This document shows, piece after piece, positions 37,041-49,659 of a stretch of DNA of 64,000 bases. This DNA is from Paramarasmius palmivorus (taxonomy: Eukaryota; Basidiomycota; Agaricomycetes; Agaricales; Marasmiaceae). A program made the position numbers and the translations under genes. The stretch is from assembly GCA_037176845.1 (NCBI GenBank), contig JAYKXP010000177.1, forward strand, positions 23,724 through 87,723. The letters are read 5' to 3'. The notes below the pieces were generated by a model. That model searched no databases. It worked only from the letters and a program-made list of their open reading frames with translations, and had not been told where the DNA came from. How positions within the stretch are numbered: position 1 is the stretch's first letter; the number at the start of each line of letters is the position of its first letter.

Positions 37041-37506
37041 GTGTAACATAGTATAATTGAAGCTACTCTCGCGCCTTGTGTACATATTGCTCAAAGAATA
37101 GATACCATATCTCCTCATGGGATGGCACAAACGAAGCTTGGAAACACAGGCCAAGATACAGTGACTCTCTGAGCACCTACCTCTCAAAGTCCGTTTGCTC
37201 CAAACGAACCACGAAACTGGCAACAAACGAACGTGCCCACATGCAATCAGAAGGTTGGTCATCGCCGTCCAACATACAGCAGTACTCAAGTTTCCCAAAG
37301 AACGTGAACAACCGAAATTTGTCCAGAAACCCTACATAACCATACATGTATAGCAAGAGATACATACTGTTGAAGTCCCAATCGACGCTCCTAGTACATG
37401 TGCAAGCAAAAGTTTGTTGGGGAAATGCGATGGTAACGAAAAAATAAAGATTGAGAACAAAGGAGGGTGTAAAGTGGCACCAGGCAACAAAGCAAGAATG
37501 TCGAGC

Positions 37507-40500
37507 TACATATCTACTTTCCCCAAAACAATAGCGAACAAGGCATTGAAATGTACAGTATGATGCGAGTTGGTAGACCCACGAAAGCCCGTAATAGTGA
37601 ACGCCACGGTCACGAGCGATCCTTCTTCAACTTCGGGATACGGATACGTGGGAAGCGTGTGATACTTTTCCCAATCCCGACCACCGAACTGAAACCCTTT
37701 GGTACCTGGCGTCGTTTTCCCGTCGTAAAGGGGAACTTGCAGCTAGTCAATGATAGGAAAGAAAGAAAAGAAGACAACTCACTTCCGTCGTCGAATAGGC
37801 GATAAGGAGGTGCACCGCCAACCAAGACATTAACACTTGCGATTCTACGAGGATCTGTATCACCAGCAGCTGATCCGGCACCATCCCCTCGGGCAATCGA
37901 AGGAGCAGCAGAAGAAGACCCTCCTTTGGCAGGCGAGGAGTACGGTGTCGAGGCGAGCTTATCGGATTCACGATCATTTCCTAAACACTGGTGCTCAACA
38001 TAGATTTCACAACGATGATAAAGAAACAAGACTCACGACGTGGAGTCCATCCCTTACGCTTGGTCTGAAAAACAACAGCACTGTAACGACCGGGAGCATG
38101 CATTTGATTGTCGTTAAAGTAAGTGCCGAGATTGCATTGGAAAATCTCCCAATCGTTTTCCATAGGACGAATATGGAGCTGTTTGACGTACGACTCGCCA
38201 ACTTCCCGACCCTGACTCACGAAACTGCGATGACAAATTCCAGTGAAGATGAATACCGCATTCTGGGTGCCCTGAGCATGAGGAACTCGGATACACTCCC
38301 AAGAGCGAACGAAAGACATGAGTGGCACCCTGACGGGACTTTTAAAGTCCCTGTACTCCACAAAGATAACGGATCTAACCAATTTGCTGACGGAAGTCAA
38401 TAAGACCCCCTGCAGAGCACACAGAACCCAGACGTACCTTCGTACTCTATTATTCACTTTGTCGACAACGCCCCCGTAAGACACAGGTATAAAATCGTCA
38501 AACGCATCCTCCGTATTGCTATATCCAATAAACTTGGCCCGCCGAAGACTAAAGTAAAAGTTAGTAATAAAAACGTTGAAGATAACTCCCAGACGTACCT
38601 ATTGATCCACGTCAAGCTATCATAAAGCTCTACGAGGTCAGGATGGATACACTCTCGTTTCAGTAACGGAACAACTGCTGCTGCATTCGGTGCCCCTTGG
38701 TTGGATTGGACATCATCATCCTCTTCGTAATCCTCTTCGTCTTCCGGAATAACAACTCCTGGCAAAAAGACAGCTGCATCCCTCATACTGTAAGAAGCTG
38801 AGGGTGATTCCTTGTCCCTGTCCGATGGTTCATCGTCGCTCAAAGTGGTAGAGTTGCAGTATCTCACCCCTTCGAAGGGCTGGTACCCCTCTCCTTCTTT
38901 TCCGATCGCACGCTAGCACTGATGAGGAATCATTGTGAGGCATGCTCGTGAAGTAGGAACGAAGGACGGACTTACTCTTTATCAAGGTGTTTTGCACCAC
39001 GTCCTTGACGGGGGCTGTCTTTGGCCATTTCCTGGGGAAGTTGACCGTTGCCGGAGTGACCCGTAGGAGCGACCTGATCGGATGTTCTACGGATGTGTTG
39101 GTCACGAAGGGTTCCATAAAAAAAAAGCATGAACCACGATCTACGCACCCCGCAAGGCTGGAGGTATCGCCAGTGCTTTTCTTGTTAACGGGAGTAGGAG
39201 GCCGCCTATAGGTAAAAAACACAGATAAGTTTGAATAGACAATTAAAAGTTAAAAGAAAAAGAAATTTGGGTAACCAGCATCGGTCAACCTCCGTCCGAG
39301 CACATATAAGTTGCGGAAAAAAAGGTTGACCGTACCTTCTCGACACATGGGCGTCTACACGAGACAACACCGGTGGCAAAGGACTCCCCTTCCCTCGCAT
39401 GTCAACCCCAGATCCACTTCCAAAACACAAGTCAATTCACAAGTAAAAGTACAAAGAAAAGCACTGCTTACTGTCCCTGCCTCGAAAAAATAGTAGAGGG
39501 CGAAGGAAGTTCATCATCTGATTCCGAGATTTGCCTTTCAGGACGGTCAGCAAAACAGAACACCGCGGAAAAAGCCATTACATGCCTGATATCATCCTTC
39601 CACCTCAAAGAATCTGTTCTACACACAACCGTTAGGACACGAAGGTCAAAAGAACATAAGTCGAAATAAAGAAACAAACTTTTCGTATCCAGGTACGTCT
39701 GAAGGAACAGGAGAACGCATAGAAGCATCAGAGTCCTGATCTTCACCTCCTCGCGGTTCAGGTTTCTTCTGGTTGTTGCTACTGCCAGCCCGAACAGACG
39801 ATCGCTTACGAGGAGTGAAAGGCTTGTATGATTCGTCGGACTCGCTATACAGTCCATATCAGAAAACCACCGGTTCAAATGCTGGCTAAGTACACACCGG
39901 CGCTTGGTCTCTCTTTCGCTCTCGCTATCAGGTACCAGCGCATCCAATCTTCAACCAACAGTTAGCAACCCAAACAAAAAAAGGTGGTAATAGCTCGTAC
40001 TTCGACAACAGCTCAGAGGTTGTACCACCAGCATTCGCCGCGCGTTGCGTTGGCTTACGACTATTGGAGATTCAGTTAACGAGAACACTCGAAAACCTTT
40101 CAACCACTCACCTGCGGCCACTAGCCCGTTTACCTGACCCTTCATCGTCACTTTCCCCTCCGTTCTGGCCATGTCTGTTGGAGCTTCAGAGACGCAATAT
40201 CAGCTCACACCTCCATACAAAGACTCTACAAGTATAGTCACCTTCCCATTTTCCGTGGAGAGAGGGTCAGATCCTTCACACGGATCTTCGATGGAGAACA
40301 GCTGAAACAGCGATGTTCAGGACAGGCACAACGCATCGCAGGAAAAACCGATATACTTTTTGTCCTCACTGGCACGGCGTTTCCGAGCAAGCACCATTTC
40401 CGCCCTAAAAAAGAAGGAAAGCCGAAGCCTTCAGTTAACTAGCCGACTTGAACCAGTACAAAATCGGACATACTCCGTTGAACTACCCGTGTTACTTGCG

Positions 40501-41259
40501 ACGTCCACATCAGAAGAGGCATTCCTAAACAACCGCATATCAGAACTGTATACGAAGACATAGGTCACACTTACTTGCGATCCACTTCGACGTCTCCTCC
40601 GTTATGTTGTCGCAATCCACGGCTTACAGACCAGGGGAAAAAACCGAAAAATAAGTAAAAGGGACACAAACCAGACAAGAGCAGCGTGAACCAACTGCTA
40701 CGGAAACAAGCATACGCTACTCTCCAAGACGACTCACTTGGGGCGAGTGTTTGCCACTCTCACAAACACATCCCTAGAAATCACGTCAGTACATTAGCAG
40801 GCGCTCTCAAGCCAACAACTCACTCATCGGACTCGACAGAACCAAAACGATTCACCGGTGTAACAGGACGTTCTACAGGGGCAGCGTTACGCCTAACAAA
40901 CGCAGTCCATTCAGGCGAAATCAGGATATACCCGCCGAAAAAAACCACTCACGAAACCATAACCACAGACCCGTCTGACTCCGCATCGTCTACAACAATC
41001 AGCTTTTTCTGTTCGCGGTTCGAATACTGGGATGTTCTGTAGGTAAGATCGGTCATTTCCCGCCACGCACTCGAATAGTCGTATACGTACTTGGGTGAAG
41101 AAAAAACATCTGGTGAAGCCGACAGCCGACGATTAACAACTTCTGACTTGTTGTTGGCAACACGTTTAGCGCTAACGAGGCATTGAAAAGCAATATTCAG
41201 AGAAGAGAAGACCGAGTGACACCAATACAGACGTACCTATTCTTCCTGGGTGAAGGCAT
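37507..41259 (-). CDS. Microexon-rich, Ser/Arg/acidic orphan protein with a C-terminal beta domain
   Basis: ATG 41259 starts MPSPRKNR, followed by many very short exons: NKSEVVNRRLSASPDVFSSP, REQKKLIVVDDAESDGSVVM, RNAAPVERPVTPVNRFGSVE, DVFVRVANTRPK, AEMVLARKRRASEDKK, LDALVPDSESERETKRRCV and more. This half is basic/acidic and disordered, like a nuclear protein. Longer exons follow: PGVVIPEDEEDYEEDDDVQS, the folded segment SPVRVPLMSFVRSWECIRVP to NDNQMHAPGRYSAVVFQTKR, then SVNVLVGGAPPYRLFDDGS and LQVPLYDGKTTPGTKGFQFG, ending FNALFAIVLGKVDM at 37507. At least fifteen exons are needed. The last domain resembles that of the gene at 41.9-43.0 kb. No known function. Confidence 0.55.
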
Positions 41260-41872
41260 TTCGAATTCTCTGCTGAGGTTTTTCAAACTGGAGCCGTTGG
41301 TGACTTTAGTTGTCGTATGGTCCGCTGGAAACCCCTTCTTTTATACACACTCGAACCCGCCTTCTCATTGACATCTCCATGTAAGCGAAAAGAACCGCGA
41401 GAAGGTATAGACAAGTGCACGAAACGAAGAAGGGAGAGCAAGGACGAAAAAAACGGATGGCAACGTAGGACTGAGGACCCGGCGTAACCCTAAATTAAAA
41501 GAAGCCATACCGAAAATAAAAACAAATCAATCACGCCACCGTGTGACGTTCGCCTCTAAAAGCACCACACCACCGACCAGGCCTCGACACCCAACAATCT
41601 TCGCTCATGACATGGATCTCGGAGGTCCAACCCACTATGCAAACTACGGCGCGCCTAGTCTGACCATACTCGCCATCAGTTCCGAGACAAGCAGAACCGG
41701 GGATAGCTGCTCAAGTACAAAAGTAAAGGTAACACTTCTGTCGCTAACAGACCGTCAAATCATATTTCCTGGATCGAACCATGGTTCACCCTCACTATCA
41801 ATACGAAAAAGCAGGCATGTCCACCGACTCAAGTCTCTGTTCAATAATATACTAAAACGTCCACTTCAGCTA

Positions 41873-42994
41873 TAGAACTAGAACATCAAGCTAAAACAAG
41901 GTTGTTGACGGGATACCTGCAATATCCGATAGCAAACTACTCGCAGGTAAGATCAACAGCGTAAATCTCCTTATACTGACAAAGTTCAACGTGCACGAAG
42001 GGCATTGAACCATCGACTTTCACTTGTACCTCTACGGGCGCAATGAACGGGGGAGTATGGAGAGCAACGACGTCGATACAAGAGCCAGGCGAACTGGAAG
42101 AAATCGTTTTCACTATACACGGGATACTGGAGCAGTGTGAGCTACCGCCCATCGTCAAACCTTTAGCCAAGTAAGTTTCATGGTAAAGTGAAGCAGCAAC
42201 CCTCGCATTTTCCTGACCGATACAACCTTAGTGCCTCATCCGCAAAGTATTTACAGCAAAGAATCGTCCTCACTGGCCTGGACACGCCAACATTCAACGA
42301 AGCACTTGACGGTCTCGCAAGAGTCGAACTCAACCTCAGGCTCAACCTTAGAGATTACAATCCGCAATACCACGTAGGCAACCGAGGTAATCAGGCAAAG
42401 CTACACCTCTCCAACCGCTACTTCACCAGCAAACGCTTCGCCGAAGAAATGGAACCTATCGCCTTCCCCACCGAAATCGACCCCAAGGGTATACTAAACA
42501 GTATACAAAATGATTCCCTAGTGCACACCACAGAAAACAGCGTAGAGTATTACGAAAGATACTACCGAAACGGTGAACAGCTGTAAGGAACACCCGTGAC
42601 CTATGTCGTCCGTCACTCACGATAAAAGATCAGCTTTAGGAAGGTGCATCCGGCGTATATCACAACAGGGGATATTGTTGAAGCCCAGTTCACAATCACA
42701 CTCGTTGAAGCATCACACCACAAAGACGCCCAGTCTGGACCGCATTACATCACTAAACTCATTCTACGATCGATCACTCTTCTTGACCGTCATTTCTCCG
42801 AAGTGAGTGTTCCACGATTGCACAGCCTACTCTTGCATATAGACTTCATTCTCTAGGAATGCCGTTCAGCCACGACCGTAGCGCCGAGGCGCAACGTCCT
42901 AAAGCGGAAAGTGGGACACGACGAAGAGCAAACGCAGGAAGCGAGAGATAGGTTCAAAAGGATGGCTATAGACAGTACAAACGACCAACCATAG
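41873..42994 (+). CDS. Orphan protein sharing the C-terminal beta domain of its neighbour
   Basis: Exons read IELEHQAKTRLLTGYLQYPI, then VFTIHGILEQCELPPIVKPL, then CASSAKYLQQRIVLTGLDTP through NSVEYYERYYRNGEQL, then KVHPAYITTGDIVEAQFTIT through LILRSITLLDRHFSE, and finally a basic tail RRNVLKRKVGHDEEQTQEAR ending at stop 42994. The segment GDIVEAQFTIT...LILRSITLLD aligns with GSLVTVAFTIT...ALFAIVLGKVD in the minus-strand gene next door. I believe this domain recurs in mushroom genomes, but I know no function for it. The tail resembles a nuclear localisation signal. The 5' end is uncertain and may lie near 41.5 kb. Confidence 0.5.
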
Positions 42995-43269
42995 ACAGCA
43001 CACGATGTCACATCCAACCACTGCAATATCATTGCTTGTCAAAGTATCTTTGAACCGCTGCTGCTCGGGCTGAAACTGTAACAAACCTATTTTCATAATC
43101 AAGTTCTCCGTGAAAAGCAACTTGCTACTGTAACCGCGCCATTCGCAATAAGCCCTGACTCACAGCCGTTTCCTTGTCATAAACGTTCTCTTCGGCACTC
43201 AACAAATTGCGAACACGAAATACGACTACGACTGATTACACTCCTTGCACCTAGTTACCACACTGCTAC

Positions 43270-44137
43270 CTACTCCACAAGACCAAAATCTCTCCCGTAC
43301 ATTTCCATGAATTCGTCAACTGAGAAGTACCTGATGGATTCGTCTACGGGCATACGATCGAACTCGACCGAATCAGCAGGATGAATTCGTTCATAGACAC
43401 TATGGATATGCCTGCAGACCGGGTTAGCCATCGAAACGGAAGAGAAAGAGAAAAGACTTACTCGACCACCTGCGCCGCTTCGTCTCTCACGGAAGCAGGA
43501 TCTATTTCCTCGTCGCTCTGATACTCGACAAGCACAGAACCGTACCAAGGACGCACGAGACCTCCCGACAACACACCGAGCCCTTCAGAAAGGTATTCGT
43601 TCAATGGCAAACGAATCGTCGACAGTTGCTCATAGTAAATAATGGCGTAGTTTTCGGGGGGGTCCGTCAACATATACGTCTTGCGAAGAATGTCCATCCC
43701 TTCGAGACCCAAATACCACGGATCCAAAAAGGGAGAGTAATTGTTTCTGCGGACGGCTTCACGGTCGAGGCGCACTACACACGGCTGACCGCTAGCAGGT
43801 ATGAAAAGGAGGTCCTACATCGAGATACGTCACAAACAGCCCCATGCTGAAATAGGACCACTAACCTTTCTGTTCCCAACAACAACCTCGCTTTGCACGA
43901 TATCTTGAGTCCGACGTTGGCTGTGGGACGTCTCCTGCGTGTCATCGGATCAACAGTTAACAAATGCGGTAGAAAGCAACAGGAAACAACCGACCAAATC
44001 AGACGTATGGTCACGGCCAGAATCAATCTCTTGTGGAACATGGAGAGCCAATGAACGAGGTACTGACGAAACGGTCCCAGGCTGCGAAGAAACTCAGCTT
44101 TCGAGCGACATGCAAGAAACAGGGTACTAACCATCAC
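43270..44137 (-). CDS. Hypothetical protein
   Basis: Leftward exons give RRTQDIVQSEVVVGNRK, then DLLFIPASGQPCVVRLDREA, NNYSPFLDPWYLGLEGMDIL, YMLTDPPENYAIIYYEQLST and DEEIDPASVRDEAAQVVE. An intron near 43410-43460 leads to HIHSVYERIHPADSVEFDRM and YFSVDEFMEMYGRDFGLVE, stop 43270. The protein is acidic and soluble, without a recognised domain. The first exon(s) beyond about 43.95 kb are not certain, so the right boundary is approximate. Confidence 0.45.
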
Positions 44138-45300
44138 AAGTGTCCTGAAAATACACTGAGGGAGAATCCCTTCAAACGAGCGGCTATATAGCCCAGCAAT
44201 AACCTTTCAAGAAAAGGGTGTTAACCAAGTTCCAAAATACAGCCTGGGTCGAAGAAACCGATCAGTATGGGCAATGGGTAACAAACAGTGAAAGTCGGGG
44301 TTAGACTTCCGGCAGAGCCTCCCGCCACAATGCGAAAGAAACGCAACTATGCATATACGATCGATGCACGGATTATTCCAGGACGGTAGGTAGTCACCAG
44401 AAACAAGCTAGAAGCAGTGCCGAAAGCGGACGGTAGCACCACTGCAGAGAGAAGAGCGTGAACAATACAATCCTTTTGGCTCCATCACAAGGAGTGATGA
44501 CGTTACAAGTAGTGGATCGCGACTGCAAAGGTAGAAGGCGAGATATCCGCACTCTAGAAGACAGCTGATTCTTGATGTCTCCGCACCCTGAGCCGAGTCT
44601 CCCCTGAAGCCCAAAACGTCGCTTAGATCAAGGAGCGAATGCAGGGCCACATAAACCCTCTACTGTCGCAGCCCGCCTCTGAGAATCGTGGATCGCAACA
44701 CAATACTGTCCGGGATACCAAGTGGGAAAGGGGCATGACACTGACAGGACACGCGAGATGAAACACCGTGCAAATTGGACCTGAATCGGAGGAAGAACGG
44801 AAGACACCCGTTGTCGTTCTTACTCGGCGCAAACTATGGTGAAACCTGCGAAGAAACCACCGAGGTGACTAGAGAGGAACTGTCAAAAAAAAAAAAAAAA
44901 AAAAAAAAAAACCAAGAAAGACAGGCCCAAACGCAGATTGATTGGCAGCAATGGCCGAACAAAAAGGTAGACTTACCCAGATGGAAGTAAATTCTTTTCC
45001 TAAAGCGCATGCGAGGATCCGCCACTGCAGCAACCCGCGCCGAATTCAAAAGAAGTAGCATCTTGAGCAGCGAATGAATGTCTAGTTCAAAGAAACCGTG
45101 TTAGAACTCCAACGTCAAACCATAAGTCGCAGTTCCGCTCGGGTAACTGGCACAAATTCGCCTCACAACCACGAAACTCGAAAGAGAAGGCGCGCACACG
45201 CGCCATCGATACCCGACGAAATCACCTTCCATCGAGGCACCAATGCTATATGAAAGTTGCTGCCTCCAACGCCGCATATCGCCAGCCAATTGATCACCGA
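44138..45300. other. Intergenic with poly(A) tract
   Basis: No convincing exon chain was found. The only clear structure is a run of 26 A at 44886-44911, which might be the poly(A) tail scar of a retroposed sequence or simple slippage. No reverse-transcriptase sequence is near it. Confidence 0.35.
44886..44911. repeat. Poly(A) tract of 26
   Basis: Uninterrupted adenines in intergenic DNA, without a recognisable element on either side. Confidence 0.9.
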
Positions 45301-46045
45301 AATGGAACCGGAAATCTTTCTTCGTTCAGTCCCAACAAGCGCCACTAGTGGACGCCAACCCACGGTTTCCGATGTAGCGCCAAAACGGAAAAAACCAATT
45401 GGGAGAAGGTATGACCTTTCCATATTTTGCCGGTATCCTATACCGAAGAGAACGACATTTTCAAGGTCAGGATGCCATAACACCCGCACGGATACCCTGT
45501 TGGTTGCCTGAAAGAACCAAGCTCAAAGAGACAAGTCCATATTAAAGACCAACGATAAGCGACCACCGACAAGAACAACCCGAAGGAACAAAAATGCAAG
45601 CAGGTAGGGAAACTCACCTTTCCACCTAATCCCATACCTAGTCTCTAACGCCACTTCGACAGAATGCCTTCATATTGCACAGCTTCTCAACTCACTTACA
45701 CGCTCGCAACAACAAGCTGTGCGCATCGTAGTGGAAACACTGATCGCTTCCGGTAAGCATATACATCAGTTGACGTGAAATGTACTAACATATCTCAACG
45801 CAGGCGGCACAGTAGACCATGTAGTGGAAATTCTCGAGAAAACCACCTTCATGTACGACCTTGTGTGTGATGATGCCAGCGAAGAAAGCAACACCAGCCA
45901 GGACGGGGGAGACAACGGCGGCGAAGACAGCGAGGGATCCGAGAAAACAGACAGCGAGGAGGAAAGCTCTAGCTTGACGGAGGATTCCGACTCCCAGGCA
46001 AGCGGGTGCTCAATGGACATCAGCGAAGAAGAACAGCCCGAATAG
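45301..46045 (+). CDS. Small protein with acidic C-terminal tail
   Basis: The supported part is an exon from about 45655 reading NATSTECLHIAQLLNSL then TRSQQQAVRIVVETLIASG, an intron near 45744-45803, and GTVDHVVEILEKTTFMYDLV followed by a tail made almost only of Glu, Asp and Ser, stop 46045. A possible first exon at 45301-45408 (MEPEIFLRSVPTSATSGRQP, ending in basic PKRKKPIGRR) could not be joined in phase, so the start is uncertain. The helix SLTRSQQQAVRIVVETLIASG resembles segments in the two zinc-ribbon genes at 51.9 and 55.1 kb. Highly acidic tails are common in chromatin or histone-binding proteins, but no family is recognised. Confidence 0.45.
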
Positions 46046-46140
46046 CCTTTCCATGTCTGATAGTAATACGTAATATACACGTGTCTCGTATCCCACAAAA
46101 CAAAACTGAAAAACATCAACTCGTACGATATCCGCTGACG

Positions 46141-47348
46141 ATGCATGTTCATCAAGTAAGATGACACATTAAAGTCTGCACTACACTACTAATATCCGCT
46201 CAGGATACCGATGAACCTCCTACAACAAGCAGAGAGGATGGACGATGTACCACTCTGACCAACAAACGCCAGCAAAAGCTGCACGACACACTGATCAGTG
46301 ACATATGCAAGGAAGTTGTACGACAAGAGGGAAAAGGAAAGAACACGCACCTGCTGAGACTGGACAAAAGCATTAGCGAAGAGTAAGTGAGGCTTAACCA
46401 CGAAGTAGCAACAACTAACCAACCCCAAATGATCCTAGATTGTACAGCTCTTTCTACGAAGAGGTTCATATCTTGAACCGCCGCACTCTATCGCTCCTCC
46501 TCCGCACATTCGTCGAAAGCCCCTCCACTGTCCGCTTACCGAAGACCCTCTACATCCGAATAGGATGCACCATCTCCGCAATTCCGAAAAACACTCATCC
46601 AGCTTCGCCACCAAACCCTACCATTCCTTGCCGCCTTAGCGACAAAGACGCCTGCGAGCACATAGAGAAGCATGACGTTCCTAAATTGTATGCACTTGCG
46701 ACTCTATGTTCCGCATCCATCACGACGTTTATCCTCCACTCCAACCGCACTATGGACGACGCGTGGAACACAGAATATCCTATCACCTTCACTCGAGTGA
46801 CAGACGCCGAAGTACCCATCGAGATAGTAGGATTTTGAGCGTGGGACGAGGTTTTCCCGAACGCCCAGCGGCTCCGAGTAGCAATCAACGGAGACGACAC
46901 TGCGAGAGTGTACTTGGACAGGCACAACTACCAATGCCTGCAACATCTCCAGAAACTCCTCTTATCAATGTCCTACGTCAACGATAGCACGCTAGAGGAA
47001 ATTATCAACATTCTCAGAGTACCGACAAACATTTCCTGTGTCGGGATTGAACGCGACCGAGGATACGGACAACCCTGTCCCCAATCACATTTACAAGCAT
47101 GTCTGGCAAACCACCGACTCACCCTAGTGATGTCCCCAGAAGGGCTGGATATGTTCACCCCCCGGTGGAGATTATACACGCAAAGTCTTTCCTTCCGAGC
47201 GATACCAAACGTCGAAAAAGCACTCGACGAAATGTTCACGCTCAACGACTGCGAAGGGAACGAAATATGGGACAAGATGGAGTTGCAAGTACGAAAGAAA
47301 CTGCTACACCTACAGACTATCATTTCCTGTCGTACACAGTACATGTAA
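46141..47348 (+). CDS. F-box/LRR-like protein split by an in-frame TGA
   Basis: ATG 46141 opens a five-codon exon (MHVHQ), then an intron with TACTAAT branch site. Exon 2 (DTDEPPTTSREDGRCTTLTN) contains a degenerate F-box, KLHDTLISDICKEVVRQEG, with LLRLDKSISEELYSSFYEEV continuing across the next intron. A leucine-rich body follows: HILNRRTLSLLLRTFVESPS and ALATLCSASITTFILHSNRT. At 46836-46838 a TGA interrupts VPIEIVGF and AWDEVFPNAQRLRVAINGDD, which are otherwise in the same frame. The frame then continues to stop 47348. No GT...AG pair removes the stop neatly. Either the gene is a recent pseudogene or the base is wrong. Confidence 0.6.
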
Positions 47349-47495
47349 CCGCAAACTAAACAGTATACCGTTCCTTCGTTCTACCAAAGTTGATGCTGTA
47401 TGAAATCACCTCCGAGTCCTCATCTGCAGCAAGGTACCGACTTCTAAAAGGCACCGAGGTCGGAGAATACTGTGCCCGACAGTGAGAAACATATC

Positions 47496-48153
47496 CTAGA
47501 GGGTGACTGTCCACATACCCGAATTGGCACTATCCATGAGCTGAGCGCCATGGACGACCTGTACACCCAAATGCATAGCCACACCGTTCAAAAGCCAATT
47601 CAAGGTGTAAGTATCATACAAAGCAGCCATAATGTCTGCGTGTACGTCGCCCTCGAAGGTCATGGCCCCCTGAAGCCGCACGACCTCTACCGCCCACAAC
47701 CGGGAAGTCGAAATAGCAGTAAGATCTCGCTCGGGCGCTGAATCTCCTGCAGGACATGCTGCAAGCGCACGCACACGTCCACGCGTAAATTCATCCTCAA
47801 CCACGGTTCCCAATGTATCAAGCACTACCGCGACATTGCGGCGGAAACGGGTCGACAACAGGGGCACGGAGGAGTGTACCCGCTGGAAATGTATGGGGAA
47901 CTCCTAATGGTACTTATAAACCTGAACAACAATCTTGCATTCGGACAGAGCAACCCACCGCAAAATTGCGAAGAAGAAACAATTCCAGCTGGAATGCCCT
48001 CGCGTTACCGAAAGCGCCACGTATAGATCCAAGGTGCCCGTTGTGTTGTCGAGGATAAGCCTCTACCAGTCGATTGAAGAATTCCTGATGAACAGGAACA
48101 GATATGTTGAATAGCGTCTCCAACTCAAGGGCATTCGGTGGGAGTTCAGACAT
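47496..48153 (-). CDS. Orphan protein, paralogue of the gene at 49961-50626
   Basis: ATG 48153 begins MSELPPNALELETLFNISVP, continuing VHQEFFNRLVEAYPRQHNGH and LELFLLRNFA. An intron (donor GTGGGTTG, acceptor ACCATTAG) leads to EFPIHFQRVHSSVPLLSTRF, RRNVAVVLDTLGTVVEDEFT, TSRLWAVEVVRLQGA and YTLNWLLNGVAMHLG, stop 47496. About 200 residues, helical, soluble. The plus-strand gene 49961-50626 shares the same segments in order and the same intron position, so the two arose by duplication. Function unknown. Confidence 0.6.
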
Positions 48154-48516
48154 CGCAGAACAATGATGAATTCGAGGTTAAGGCTTTCCATATAAATACC
48201 CAAAAGATATCGGATACAAGGCCAGCCGAAGAGAACCCGTAACGGCTTAAGGAACTTACACAGAACCACTATCCCGCTCGTAATAGCAGCCAGAGCACGC
48301 AAAAAGACAAGCCCCTACATACACATTCCGAACAGCGCAGGAACACGACTAAATGGAGTTGAGACACACCGACAACACTGAACACTACGCGGCCCGCATA
48401 CATCGGCTCGCTGCTCGCGTACCAAGTCGACACCGGTCGGGAACCCTACATACAGCTACCAATCACTGTCATTGACGAGTACAGATCGGAGAACAGTGAT
48501 TCTACATACTCCTTAA
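48154..48516. other. Short intergenic gap, nothing recognised
   Basis: No exon chain is visible. It must hold the promoter of the leftward orphan gene and the 3' end of the F-box gene. Confidence 0.3.
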
Positions 48517-49659
48517 CTAATTTTGCACCAACGTCCCTTGCTCGGTATGAAACACCCTTCCCAACAGTTCCCTTGCACCCAAAAACCGTTCAGCCTCCAC
48601 CCAGAATCGCTCATCGGAAGGGCGATGCAAAACAACATGTGTAAGGTTGCACAAATGCTCCAGTTCGGGAGGTCCTACATATCTGAACCGTGCAGGATCG
48701 CCGAAAACAGGAACAAATAGCTTCGGATGAAAGGTGAGTGAAGCATACAGGGAATGATCCGCATACATCCCTTCCGGACGTAGGAGCGCTACAGCCGAAG
48801 CACGACTCGGAGGAAGAATCCTTCGCAGGAAATACTGCACATTCGATTCCCATTGCCCTCCCGAAAGAGACACAGCAACGTGAGACACCGTGTCGAGATG
48901 CCGATAGTCGAAAGGTGAACCGTCCGCATCAGGAGCGCCCCAAACACAGTGTATGCACAAACGCCTCAAGGCAGGCCAATTCCGGGCCATGGACGGCAAC
49001 GTAAGCCTACTGATCCTGCCCGTAGCACCTGTATCACACCCACGAAGACATTGACGGAGGCGTGAATGGAGCCTTATTGTTGAAAGGTCGTCCATGAGCG
49101 CATAATGAGGAGCCTCCAGCGTGTGTAGCAATGGAAACACATTTGTCCTCAATGCAGAGAGAATGTCCGGATGGGCATTTACACTGATAACTAGGACACG
49201 CAGAGAAGAAGCGACTGCGGCCAGCACAGAAGGTATCTCGCGAGGATGTGCAATCATGGAAGGAAAATCTGTGTGTAAAAGGGGTGCGTCTGAAAAGTTG
49301 AGACATAAAGCCTCAACCATAGACGCCAACCGTGGATTGGTGGTCACAGTATAGTTGAACTGCGTGAGCCGGGAAGGCGTAGAGATGCGAACCCTCTTGT
49401 ATATATAAGGAAGAAGGCTACAGAATGAAGTCAATGTCGGACAAAACAAACCTCAGAATGAAAAAAAGAAAAAAAAAAGAAAGACGCACTCTTCGTTATA
49501 CTCCCTTGAAACCAGGAGAGCAGCAACAAAAAGATCTCCTTCAGCCCTTGTTTCCTCGATTACGATTCCAAGTATCTGCACTGCAATCTCGAAGAGTAAG
49601 GGTACACCAGTTCTTCGTTGTCGTCGCTGAATCCGCCTGGTTGCAGGGGTAGAATCCAT
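48517..49659 (-). CDS. F-box protein
   Basis: ATG 49659 begins MDSTPATRRIQRRQRRTGVP and enters a compact F-box-like segment, LLFEIAVQILGIVIEETRAE then LFVAALLVSR. An intron from about 49492 to 49408 joins DLLPYIYKRVRISTPSRLTQ, whose IYKRVRIST pattern is typical of mushroom F-box proteins. The rest is a weak leucine-rich body (SLRVLVISVNAHPDILSAL, LRRLCIHCVWGAPDADGSP, LEHLCNLTHVVLHRPSDERF) ending GTLVQN at 48517. All exons are open. The expected role is substrate binding in an SCF ubiquitin ligase. Confidence 0.7.

Noticed and set aside
44886..44911. Poly(A) as sign of a LINE or processed pseudogene
   Set aside because: No reverse transcriptase, intronless gene copy or target duplication was found next to it.
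45766..46167. Minus-strand frame rich in Ser and Leu
   Set aside because: It mirrors the acidic Glu/Asp/Ser tail of the plus-strand gene, whose splice sites are good.
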